Assembly: GCA_022563115.1 (NCBI GenBank) | Contig: JADFNY010000055.1 | Span: 1-13,308, forward strand | Source: Acidobacteriota bacterium | GTDB taxonomy: Bacteria; Acidobacteriota; UBA890 | Direction: 5' to 3' | DNA length: 13,308 nucleotides | The notes under the pieces: generated by a model | Database searches by the model: none | Told to the model about the DNA's origin: nothing | What the model saw: only the letters and a program-made list of their open reading frames with translations | Made by a program: the position numbers and the translations under genes | Shown: positions 6,694 to 13,308 of the stretch, one piece after another | Layout: each line of letters opens with the position of its first letter | Position numbering within the stretch: position 1 is the first letter of the stretch

Positions 6694-6716
6694 ACTAGAG
6701 AATCTAAGGGAGCGCC

Positions 6717-7049
6717 ATGACTACTGACAGAGGCGAGTTGCTGCACGGCACGCTCGAGATGCTGATCCTGAGATGCCTCACGGAGGGCCCCATGCACGGG
6801 TTCGCGATCACCGAGCGGATGGAACGGGTCACCGGAGAGGTGTTGAGAGTCAACGAGGGCTCGATGTATCCGGCCTTGTATCGCATGCAACGGAGTGGCT
6901 GGATCACGTCGGCGTGGGGCAAGAGCGAAAACAACCGCCGGGCAAGATTCTACACGCTCACCCCCGAGGGAAAGCAGCAACTCGAGGCGGCGGTTGCGAA
7001 GTGGTCTCGCTTCAGCGAGGCAGTCGACAAAGTGCTGCAGCCTGCGTAG
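6717..7049 (+). CDS. PadR-family transcriptional regulator
   Basis: 110 residues; ATG at 6717 with AAGGGAG four bases upstream. The winged-helix domain fills almost the whole protein: ELLHGTLEMLILRCLTEGPM (7-26), HGFAITERME, the recognition helix region NEGSMYPALYRMQRSGWI (about 44-61) and the wing ENNRRARFYTLTPEGK (about 70-85), which is diagnostic for the family. It has only a short C-terminal helix, as in the compact PadR subgroup. PadR proteins are usually repressors of a neighbouring transporter gene and respond to small molecules or stress. Here it precedes the large ADOP permease by 89 bases on the same strand, the standard pairing in Acidobacteria. The upstream BlaI-type and PadR-type palindromes suggest two layers of control. 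Confidence 0.95.
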   Translation: MTTDRGELLHGTLEMLILRCLTEGPMHGFAITERMERVTGEVLRVNEGSMYPALYRMQRSGWITSAWGKSENNRRARFYTLTPEGKQQLEAAVAKWSRFSEAVDKVLQPA

Positions 7050-7103
7050 GGAGTGATGGAACCGACCACAGGTCGTGCAACCCGGGAAGAGTCGAGCCAG
7101 CAG

Positions 7104-7134
7104 GCCGGAAACCGGCGGCGGGGCTCGAAGGAGG
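7104..7134 (+). promoter_or_regulatory. Hairpin plus strong ribosome-binding site before the permease
   Basis: GCCGG (7104-7108) and CCGGC (7112-7116) form a 5-bp stem around AAA, 11 bases ahead of a full AAGGAGG (7128-7134) that decides the permease start at 7139. There is no T-tract, so it is not an intrinsic terminator. It could mark an mRNA processing or stability element between padR and the permease. Confidence 0.3.
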
Positions 7135-7138
7135 CCGG

Positions 7139-9997
7139 ATGGCCCGGATGACCATGGCGCTGGCCCGCCTGTGTGGGTTCGGTAGGGTCGACCAGATCGA
7201 GCGGGACATCGAGCAGGGCATCGAGGAAGAACTCCGTTTTCACATCGATCGCCGCACCGAGCGCAACGTCGACGCCGGAATGGATCCCCGGAGTGCCCGC
7301 CGCGAGGCTTTACGCCGCTTCGGTGACGTCGATGAGATCCGCAACCGGGGTCGTACCATCCTCGCCGGAGCCCCTCCGCCGCGACGCCGGGGCAGCCCGC
7401 TCGATCAGTTAGGGCAGGATCTCGGCTTCAGCCTCCGGCTCCTTCGAAAGAACCCGGGGTTCGCTGCGGTGGCGATACTTACGCTGGCCCTGGGGATCGG
7501 GGCTAATACGGCGATCTTCTCGGTCGTCGACGCAGTGCTGCTGCGGCCACTTCCCTACTTCGAGCCCGAACGCATCGTACAAGTGTTCGAGCGGACGCCC
7601 CGTCAAGTGCTGGAGGGGAGGGGCGCCTTCGCGGTTGCTCCGGCCAACTTCCTCGACTGGCAGGAGCGCAACCAAGTGTTCAGCGAGATAGCGGCTGTCG
7701 CCCACACGAGTGTGAGCCTGACGGGAGAAGAAGAGCCGGCCCGGATCTCCGCCCAGCGGGTTTCCGCCGCCTTCTTTCGTATCCTCGGTGCCGAGGCGAC
7801 CCTCGGTCGTACGTTCCGCCCCGAGGAGGATGCTGTCGACGCCGACGCTGTGGTGGTCATCAGCCACCGGCTGTGGCGCACGGTGTTGGGCGCGGATCCG
7901 GAGGTGTTGGGCCGCACGCTCCAGCTCAACGGCGAGCCGCACTCGATCGTCGGTGTCATGCCCGCCGACTTCAGCTTCGGCAGCCTGAGGTCGTGGTCTC
8001 AGAGGGTGGACTTGTGGGCAACGGATCCGTTCAGGAACGACGCCCGAACCGAGCGGCGCGCCCATCGGCTGAGCGTGATTGGGCGACTGCAACCGGGCGT
8101 GACGCTCGAGCAGGCCGGTGCGGAAATGGACGCAATCGCCGCCAACCTAGCCCAGGAATACCCCGAGACGAACCTAACTCCCATCGGGGGATTGGGCGCC
8201 CTCGTCCTACCCCTCCGGGAACAGTTGGTGCGCAACGTGCGAGGCTCGCTTCTGATCCTGATGGGAGCGGCGGGCTTCGTCTTGCTGATCGCCTGTGTCA
8301 ACGTAGCCAACCTGCTGCTGGCCCGGGCGGACGCGCGGCAGAGAGAGATCGCTGTGCGCACCGCGGTGGGTGCCGGTCGGCTGCGGTTGGCTCGGCAGCT
8401 CCTGACGGAGAGCCTGCTGCTGGCATTGTTGGGCGGGGCGGCCGGCCTGTTGCTGGCGCGCTGGGGCGTGGCCTCGATCGTGGTGCTGGCGCCGGACACG
8501 ATCCCCCTGTTAGAGGGCGTCGGTATCGACGGCCGGGTTTTGGGCGCGACGTTTCTGACCTGCCTCATCACCGCTACCGTTTTCGGGCTCGTTCCGGCCT
8601 TGCGCACCGCCAGGGTCGGCGGGGATGCGTCGCTGTGGAGCGTCGGACACCCCGCGACCGGGAAGAACCGAGGGCTCCTCGGGCGGCAATTGCTGGTGGC
8701 GACCCAGATCGCGCTGGCCCTCGTGCTGCTGATCGGTGTGGGGCTCATGCTCGCTACCTTCGCGCGCCTACAGCAGATACCCCTGGGCTTCGAAACCGAG
8801 AACGTCTACAGGCTGTACATTCAACTACCCCGGGAGAAATACGCCGTCGACAGCGGCAGCGGCGGGAGCCTACCTAGCACCGAACAGTTCATCCTCTGGA
8901 ACGTGCGCCCCGAGCAGACGGCGCTCGTCAGGGGTGTGGTCGAGCGGTTGGAGAGCTTGCCCGGCATCGAAGCGGCCGGCGCAATCAGCTACCTGCCATT
9001 CTTTCCTAACATGTGGGGCAGCAGGTTGAACATCGAAGGACGGCCTCCGCTCGAGAGCGGGCCGTCCTGGGTGTCGACCAACGAGGCTGGGCAGCCAGAC
9101 CATGCCTTGCTGCGGCCCATCACCCCCGGGTACTTCCAGACCATGGGGATCCCGTTGCTGCACGGCCGCACCTTCTCTTGGGCCGACGACGCAGCGGCAA
9201 CCGACGTAGCGATCATCAACGAGGCGATGGCGGAAGAGTACTGGCCGGGGCAGAGCCCACTGGGCCGGAGCTTCATCGGGGCCGATGGGGTGGAAGACAC
9301 CCCGCGACCCTTCGAGGTGGTGGGGGTCGTGGCGAACGTCTGGGAGCGCGGGTTCGGCCAGCGGGCCCTCGAGATGCCGGGAGGGCACCAACCCGTCATG
9401 TACATCCCGCAGGCGCAGCAATCGGAAGCTTACATCGACTGGCAGATCGCCTTCCCCATGCGGGTGAACTTCGTCGCCCGCTACTCGGGGGAAGATCGGC
9501 ATGTCGCGGCTGCTATGCGGGAGGTTCTCAAGGAGCTCGATCCGCAGCAGCCCATCGCCAGCTTGCAGAGTTTGGACGAGTACGTCGCTGAGGCCCTCAC
9601 GGACCGGCGCTTCTACACGCTTCTGATAGGTACCTTCTCGGCCATTTCGCTGTTGCTGGCGCTGATGGGAATCTACGGCGTCATGGCCTACCAGGTAAGC
9701 CAGCGGGTCCACGAGATCGGCGTCCGCCTGGCGCTCGGGGCGCACCCCGCCACGATCGTGAAGATGATCGTGAGAGGCGGGCTCGCCGTGGGGATGCTCG
9801 GCGTGACAATGGGCGTAGCGGGAGCCCTGGCTCTCACACGACTCCTGTCGAGCTGGCTCTGGGGCGTCACTGCCACCGACCCGGTCACCTTTGCCAGCCT
9901 GTCGGCCGTGATGTTGGTGGTCGCCCTGATCGCCTGCCTGGTGCCGGCGCGGCGGGCGGCCCGAGTGGATGCGGTGATCTCGCTGCGAGCGGAATGA
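7139..9997 (+). CDS. ADOP-type ABC transporter permease (MacB/FtsX-like)
   Basis: 952 residues. The open frame extends 122 codons upstream, but AAGGAGG four bases before the ATG at 7139 and the family's typical start fix the beginning. Residues 1-77 are the cytoplasmic ADOP N-terminal domain (IEEELRFHIDRRTERNVDAG, ARREALRRFGD). The first membrane helix starts near 107 (FAAVAILTLALGIGANTAIF) and a periplasmic MacB-like domain follows. An FtsX domain spans about 370-490 (VLLIACVNVANLLLARADAR, REIAVRTAVGAGR). A second periplasmic domain and a second FtsX domain fill about 500-952 (LLALMGIYGVMAYQVSQRVH, EIGVRLALGA, ending VPARRAARVDAVISLRAE). Eight helices in two FtsX blocks make it a fused double permease. 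No ATPase gene is adjacent; these proteins are thought to recruit one in trans and move or sense envelope substrates mechanically. The substrate is unknown. Confidence 0.95.
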   Translation: MARMTMALARLCGFGRVDQIERDIEQGIEEELRFHIDRRTERNVDAGMDPRSARREALRRFGDVDEIRNRGRTILAGAPPPRRRGSPLDQLGQDLGFSLRLLRKNPGFAAVAILTLALGIGANTAIFSVVDAVLLRPLPYFEPERIVQVFERTPRQVLEGRGAFAVAPANFLDWQERNQVFSEIAAVAHTSVSLTGEEEPARISAQRVSAAFFRILGAEATLGRTFRPEEDAVDADAVVVISHRLWRTVLGADPEVLGRTLQLNGEPHSIVGVMPADFSFGSLRSWSQRVDLWATDPFRNDARTERRAHRLSVIGRLQPGVTLEQAGAEMDAIAANLAQEYPETNLTPIGGLGALVLPLREQLVRNVRGSLLILMGAAGFVLLIACVNVANLLLARADARQREIAVRTAVGAGRLRLARQLLTESLLLALLGGAAGLLLARWGVASIVVLAPDTIPLLEGVGIDGRVLGATFLTCLITATVFGLVPALRTARVGGDASLWSVGHPATGKNRGLLGRQLLVATQIALALVLLIGVGLMLATFARLQQIPLGFETENVYRLYIQLPREKYAVDSGSGGSLPSTEQFILWNVRPEQTALVRGVVERLESLPGIEAAGAISYLPFFPNMWGSRLNIEGRPPLESGPSWVSTNEAGQPDHALLRPITPGYFQTMGIPLLHGRTFSWADDAAATDVAIINEAMAEEYWPGQSPLGRSFIGADGVEDTPRPFEVVGVVANVWERGFGQRALEMPGGHQPVMYIPQAQQSEAYIDWQIAFPMRVNFVARYSGEDRHVAAAMREVLKELDPQQPIASLQSLDEYVAEALTDRRFYTLLIGTFSAISLLLALMGIYGVMAYQVSQRVHEIGVRLALGAHPATIVKMIVRGGLAVGMLGVTMGVAGALALTRLLSSWLWGVTATDPVTFASLSAVMLVVALIACLVPARRAARVDAVISLRAE

Positions 9998-10030
9998 CCT
10001 AAGTACTCCGTCCCATAAGTACGATGATGT

Positions 10031-10273
10031 TTGCCGGCCGTCTCACGGGTGAGATCAAGGCGCGAGGAGGTCGTGCTCATCGCCGAGTACTGGGAAAAGG
10101 GCATGCCGGAGTCGCAGCGGGAGAAGGACGAGCAGGCCCTGAAGATCTTCACCGAGCTGTTCCCCGATCGAGAGGTCATCCAGCTCCGACCGCGCGGCAT
10201 CAATTGCTACGGTGGTGGTGTTCATTGCGCCACCCAGCAGCAGCCGGTGGCGGCAAGTCACAGCGGCGGATAA
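10031..10273 (+). pseudogene. 3' relic of an agmatine/peptidyl-arginine deiminase gene
   Basis: An 80-codon frame, opened only by a TTG, ends at 10273. Residues 13-72 match the C-terminal end of the agmatine deiminase / bacterial peptidyl-arginine deiminase family: AEYWEKGMPESQREKDEQAL, then KIFTELFPDREVIQL and NCYGGGVHCATQQQP, where Cys66 is the catalytic cysteine. The family is ~330-370 residues, and the other catalytic Asp and His residues lie in the missing part. The first ~11 residues do not look like the family, so the homologous segment starts near 10064. No ribosome-binding site is evident. It begins right after the permease stop, so that neighbour probably replaced the rest. A functional product is very unlikely. 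Confidence 0.75.
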
Positions 10274-10361
10274 CCTGAACACCGTTCCCCCGGCGAGTCG
10301 ACGACGGTGCGATCGAGAACGGACAGAGAGCGCGGCCGGAGGGCGGGGAAGGAGATAAACG

Positions 10362-12470
10362 ATGCGACGAGGCAACCGCAGGATCTTTCCGCCCTTCTTA
10401 GTCGTAGCGACAGCCTGCCTCTTCGTGACTGCTGACGTCAGTCCCTCGCGGGCCCACGGCAGCGAGGCGCGCTACGTGGTGGAGCTCGAGTGGACGAGAG
10501 ACAACATCGCTCGCACCTTCGGGGTGTCTCGTTCCGAGCTCGGAATCGGGGGACGGAAGACCCCGTTCGAGATAAGAGCGATCGGCGACAGATCGTGCGT
10601 CGTCGGCTCGCTCGTCGTGCTCGACGTCGACGACGAGTTCGCGTTCGACATCGACGAGCCCGTGGATCTGACGGTGACCTACGCACCGGATCTCACGGCT
10701 ACATTCCGCGTTGGCTGGAACAGAAACGGCGGCGACGGCATCGGCAGGTCGGAGCCGATCGAGCCGGAGCCAGGGGCCACCTTACGCCAGGTGACGCTGA
10801 CGCTGGACCGCGCCCGCTTCGCGGGGCAGGGAACCAAAGGAACCGACCTGGCCATCGGCGGCCGGGGCGGGATCGCGCTCTGCGACGTCGAGCTGACCCG
10901 CAGCGGAACCACGGTGGTTCCCGCATCGTCCGGACGCTTACGTCTCAAAATCCAGGACGCCGGTTCGGGGCGCCCCATTCCCGCCCGCGTCGGGCTGTAC
11001 GACACCACGGGCCGAGCCCCGCTGCCGTCAGAGCGGTCGGTCCTGGTGCATCGGTTCACCGACGAGGTTCGCCTGCTCTGGGTGAACCAGCGGACCTTCT
11101 GGCCCTCGGAAAACCGATTGGCGTTTTACGTGGACGGCGACTATGAAGCCCGCCTGCCGGCGGGAACCTACGAGCTGGTCGCCACCCGCGGGCCCGAGTA
11201 TCGAGCCTATCGCGAGGAGATCGAGGTTCGAGGTGGCGAGACAAGCACGATCACGGTCGCTCTGGAACGCTATGCGGACCTGCCCGGCCGCGGCTGGTTC
11301 TCCGGCGACTCGCACGTCCACATCGCGCGCGACGAGACCGACGATGACGCGGTCTGGGGACAGGTCGCCGCCGAGGATATCCACGTCGCGAACCTGCTAG
11401 AGATGGGCAATATCGCGGTCACGCACTTTAAGCAGCCGGCATGGGGTGAGGCGGGCCGATACCTTCGCGACGACCACGTGCTCGTTTCGGGGCAGGAAGA
11501 CCCCAGAACCGTCCACCGCGGTCACACGATCCATCACAATCTTGACGAGCCCATCCACCTCGACGCCGATTCTTACTTCCTGTACCACCAGGTCTTCGAG
11601 GAATCGCGCCGCCGCGGGGGGATCTCGGGTTACGCGCACCTCGGCCAGCTATTCAACGGCCAGCGCGGCCTCGCTTTGGACGTCCCCTTCGGGATCGTCG
11701 ATTTCATCGAGGTGCTCCAGGGCGGACGCCTGTTCGGCGACATCTGGTACAGCTTTCTGAACATCGGCTACAAGGTGCTCCCCGTCGCGGGGGCCGACTA
11801 CCCGTACTTCGGGCCGACGCTGCCGGGCGTCGAGCGGACCTACGTCAAGCTCGACGGCCCGTTCGATACCGACGCCTGGTACGATTCGTTCCGCCGCGGC
11901 CGCGTGTACGTGAGCAACGGTCCGTTTCTCGAGCTCACCGTCGACGGCCACGAGATGGGTGAGGAGTTCAGCGTCGAGCGCGATGCGACTCTCGAGATCG
12001 TGGCCGAAGCGTCGCTGAACCCCGACGTGGACGGGCTGAATCGCCTGGAGCTCGTCGTGCTCGGCGACGTGGTCGCGTCGGAGCAAGCGGACGGACGGGA
12101 CCGGATCGAGCTGCGTACCGAGCTGACGGCAGAAAGGAGCATGTGGATCGCGGTCCGCGCTTTCGGTGATCGCGAGGGGCCGGGGGGCATGACCGTGGCC
12201 CACAGCGCTCCGATCTTCGTCGTCGTCGACGGCGAGCCGACCTGGAAGCCGGAGGCGGTGCCCGAGCTGGTAGCGCTCCATCGCGGCAAGCTCCAAGAGC
12301 TTCTGACCGCCCCGATCGAACCAGACAACGACCTGGAGTCCTGGGAAACCAGCGCGCTGTTGCTCGAGCAATGGGACAAGCAACGCGAGCTGCTGGAACC
12401 GCGCATAGCAGAGGCAGACGCGCGGTACCGGGAGCTGCTGGAGCGGGTGCAACGCTCCTCGCGTCGCTAG
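10362..12470 (+). CDS. Secreted CehA/McbA-family metallohydrolase (PHP-like)
   Basis: 702 residues; ATG at 10362 with AAGGAG seven bases upstream. A signal peptide covers about 1-31 (Arg-rich start, FLVVATACLFV core, SRAHG). The N-terminal ~300 residues are beta-rich, including a carboxypeptidase-regulatory-like fold (LRLKIQDAGSGRPIPARVGL, then AGTYELVATRGPEYRAYREE). The catalytic PHP-like domain carries GDSHVHI (315-321, His318 and His320), HTIHHN (388-393), GYAHLG (around His426) and GADYPYFG (Asp479), the metal-ligand pattern of CehA-like proteins. The end (about 640-702) is charged and helical. CehA hydrolyses carbaryl, but most relatives have unknown substrates, often esters or phosphoesters. 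It lies 88 bases after the deiminase relic and is apparently monocistronic. Confidence 0.88.
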   Translation: MRRGNRRIFPPFLVVATACLFVTADVSPSRAHGSEARYVVELEWTRDNIARTFGVSRSELGIGGRKTPFEIRAIGDRSCVVGSLVVLDVDDEFAFDIDEPVDLTVTYAPDLTATFRVGWNRNGGDGIGRSEPIEPEPGATLRQVTLTLDRARFAGQGTKGTDLAIGGRGGIALCDVELTRSGTTVVPASSGRLRLKIQDAGSGRPIPARVGLYDTTGRAPLPSERSVLVHRFTDEVRLLWVNQRTFWPSENRLAFYVDGDYEARLPAGTYELVATRGPEYRAYREEIEVRGGETSTITVALERYADLPGRGWFSGDSHVHIARDETDDDAVWGQVAAEDIHVANLLEMGNIAVTHFKQPAWGEAGRYLRDDHVLVSGQEDPRTVHRGHTIHHNLDEPIHLDADSYFLYHQVFEESRRRGGISGYAHLGQLFNGQRGLALDVPFGIVDFIEVLQGGRLFGDIWYSFLNIGYKVLPVAGADYPYFGPTLPGVERTYVKLDGPFDTDAWYDSFRRGRVYVSNGPFLELTVDGHEMGEEFSVERDATLEIVAEASLNPDVDGLNRLELVVLGDVVASEQADGRDRIELRTELTAERSMWIAVRAFGDREGPGGMTVAHSAPIFVVVDGEPTWKPEAVPELVALHRGKLQELLTAPIEPDNDLESWETSALLLEQWDKQRELLEPRIAEADARYRELLERVQRSSRR

Positions 12471-12827
12471 CGGGTTGTGCCGTTCTGGTTCCCTGACTAG
12501 ATTTCACCCTAAGGCCATCAAGGCCATTTCCCATTCACGCCTTTTGCTCGTCAAGTTCGCCTCGATCAACGACGCGACCCTCCGCCGGGCATTTCTGAAG
12601 TCCGAGGCGGTCGCCGGATATCGTTTCGACCTTCCAGCGCCAGCTTGACACGCGCCTTCATATCATTCGCGAGCAGTCGGACATTTCCGGTCTCCACGAG
12701 TACCCGTGGTGGTCCCGCATCAACGTCGTGCTCAACTGGTTCGAGGAGTTGAAGCAGCGGGTGCCAACGGGGCGGTAGGCGAACCCAACGAGCGGGCCCG
12801 CACGGTACACGGTAGAGGCGCCGAAAG
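12471..12827. other. Gene-poor stretch with no intact gene
   Basis: No intact gene is visible on either strand. It holds a short direct repeat (AAGGCCAT at 12511-12518 and 12520-12527), the decayed gene end described separately, and a 10-base palindrome GCGGGCCCGC (12792-12801). No clear terminator with a T-tract follows the metallohydrolase. Confidence 0.5.
12599..12778 (+). pseudogene. C-terminal relic of an unrecognised protein gene
   Basis: A frame open from 12599 to a TAG at 12776-12778 encodes a protein-like tail: TFQRQLDTRLHIIREQSDIS, then GLHEYPWWSRINVVLNWFEE and LKQRVPTGR. The aromatic and amphipathic pattern looks like a real protein end, not random translation. There is no start codon context or ribosome-binding site, and a TGA closes the frame at 12596-12598. 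A neighbouring frame just upstream (about 12541-12646) reads LLLVKFASINDATLRRAFLK then SEAVAGYRFDL and stops as this one begins, which could be the same gene after a frameshift. I do not recognise the family. Confidence 0.4.
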
Positions 12828-12870
12828 TGGGCCCTCCAGGATTCGAACCTGGGACCTACCGGTTATGAGA
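12828..12870 (-). pseudogene. CAU-anticodon tRNA (Met or Ile2), 3' half only
   Basis: Read on the minus strand, the bases fit tRNA positions from the anticodon loop to the discriminator: loop CTCATAA (12869-12863) with anticodon CAT, 3' anticodon strand CCGGT (12862-12858), variable AGGTC, T-stem CCAGG/CCTGG around TTCGAAT (12852-12836), acceptor strand AGGGCCC (12835-12829) and discriminator A (12828). CCA is not encoded. The 5' side is wrong: a GGGCCCT acceptor strand and a D-arm are absent, and instead of a strand ACCGG the sequence has ACCG followed by TTTAT. So the gene is broken at or just before the anticodon loop. This is the part that integrating elements often duplicate as an attachment site. 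Confidence 0.65.
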
Positions 12871-12878
12871 TAAACGGT
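12858..12878 (-). repeat. Hairpin spanning the break point of the half tRNA
   Basis: On the minus strand ACCGTTTAT (12878-12870) pairs with ATAACCGGT (12866-12858) around CTC, nine positions with one G/T mismatch. The anticodon-loop sequence has thus become the 3' arm of a longer stem. It has no T-tract and lies 24 bases beyond the peroxidase stop, so it might incidentally protect or end that transcript. Confidence 0.35.
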
Positions 12879-12901
12879 CTCACCCGCGCCCTCCGCGCTG
12901 C

Positions 12902-13308
12902 CTATGGGTGGCGCGTAGCGCGCGGTGACTCGATCACGGACGACGTCGGGAGCCCTTCTTGGATGGTGCCGCTCAGCGACCTCAGCAACGCGACGAGCGC
13001 TTGCTTCTCCTCGGTGGCCAGTTTCAGCGGGTGCAGCTCCGGATCGAGGTGGATGTTGTTGTTGCCGCCGCGATCGTAGTAATCGATGACCTCCTCGAGC
13101 GTACCGATGCTGCCGTCGTGCATGTAGGGAGCGGTGCGTTCGACGTCGCGCAACGTCGGGGTCTTAAAGGCTCCGCGATCGTCCTCCACGCCGGTGACCA
13201 TGTACCGTCCTTGGTCGAGCAGTGTTCCCTCCTGCCAGGCGACGCCGGTGTTGTGGAAGCGCTCGTCGGTCAAGGTCGGGCCCACATGACAGGTGGCGCA
13301 ATTCCCCT
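12902..13308 (-). CDS. Di-heme cytochrome c peroxidase (CcpA/MauG family), C-terminal part, partial
   Basis: The frame stays open to the right edge, so the gene starts outside the window; the GTG at 13285 is internal, because the codons before it read N-C-A-T-C-H. CATCH (13286-13300) is a CxxCH heme c attachment motif, here that of the second heme domain. Downstream lie GPTLTDERFHNTGVA, GAFKTPTLRDVERTAPYMHD with the family's Met-containing YMHDGS, and TLEEVIDYYDRGG, all typical of bacterial di-heme peroxidases. These enzymes are periplasmic and reduce hydrogen peroxide or modify protein substrates. After the conserved LVALLRSLSG the tail is a short non-conserved SSVIESPRATRHP. About 135 residues are visible, roughly the last third. 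Confidence 0.9.
   Translation of the reverse strand, partial: GNCATCHVGPTLTDERFHNTGVAWQEGTLLDQGRYMVTGVEDDRGAFKTPTLRDVERTAPYMHDGSIGTLEEVIDYYDRGGNNNIHLDPELHPLKLATEEKQALVALLRSLSGTIQEGLPTSSVIESPRATRHP

Noticed and set aside
6773..7138. Upstream extension of the permease frame across padR
   Set aside because: It overlaps the intact padR gene in another frame, and AAGGAGG with the family N-terminus marks the start at 7139.
1..13308. CRISPR arrays, insertion sequences, rRNA genes
   Set aside because: No regularly spaced repeats, transposase motifs or rRNA signatures were seen on either strand by reading.

Overview
The window is GC-rich and gene-dense. Its gene types (an ADOP-type MacB/FtsX-like permease next to a PadR regulator, a BlaI/M56 pair, CehA-like and PQQ-propeller secreted proteins, an LVIVD-like fragment, a di-heme peroxidase) suggest an environmental Acidobacteriota or a close relative. 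This is inferred from gene content; there is no rRNA or other phylogenetic marker here.

Left part (1-4910): the C-terminal tail of a probable MOFRL-type glycerate 2-kinase (+) ends inside a short, probably broken secreted ORF on the minus strand. An Nramp-like membrane transporter (+) follows. It converges on two minus-strand genes: a SelA-like PLP-dependent enzyme and, upstream of it, a secreted PQQ-type beta-propeller protein. The transporter and the PLP enzyme may serve one catabolic pathway, but the substrate cannot be read from the sequence.

Central part (5099-9997): the 5' half of a tRNA-Arg(UCU) gene stops after the anticodon. About 13 bases later begins a compact regulatory module on the plus strand: a BlaI/MecI-type repressor, a membrane M56 metalloprotease coupled to it, a PadR regulator and a large ADOP-type ABC permease. 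Near-identical palindromes (ACTACG-NNN-GTAGT) lie just downstream of -35-like TTGA boxes in front of both blaI and the padR-permease pair. This suggests one BlaI-M56 sensor controls both transcription units. A second, different palindrome before padR may be a PadR site. The blaI start codon sits where transcription should begin, so its mRNA may be leaderless.

Right part (9998-13308): the module abuts the 3' relic of an agmatine/peptidyl-arginine deiminase gene. Next comes an intact secreted CehA/McbA-type metallohydrolase, then about 350 bases with a decayed gene end. On the minus strand follow the 3' half of a CAU-anticodon tRNA and the C-terminal part of a di-heme cytochrome c peroxidase running off the right edge. 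Two half-tRNAs broken at the anticodon loop and several gene relics mark this as a rearranged, accessory region.
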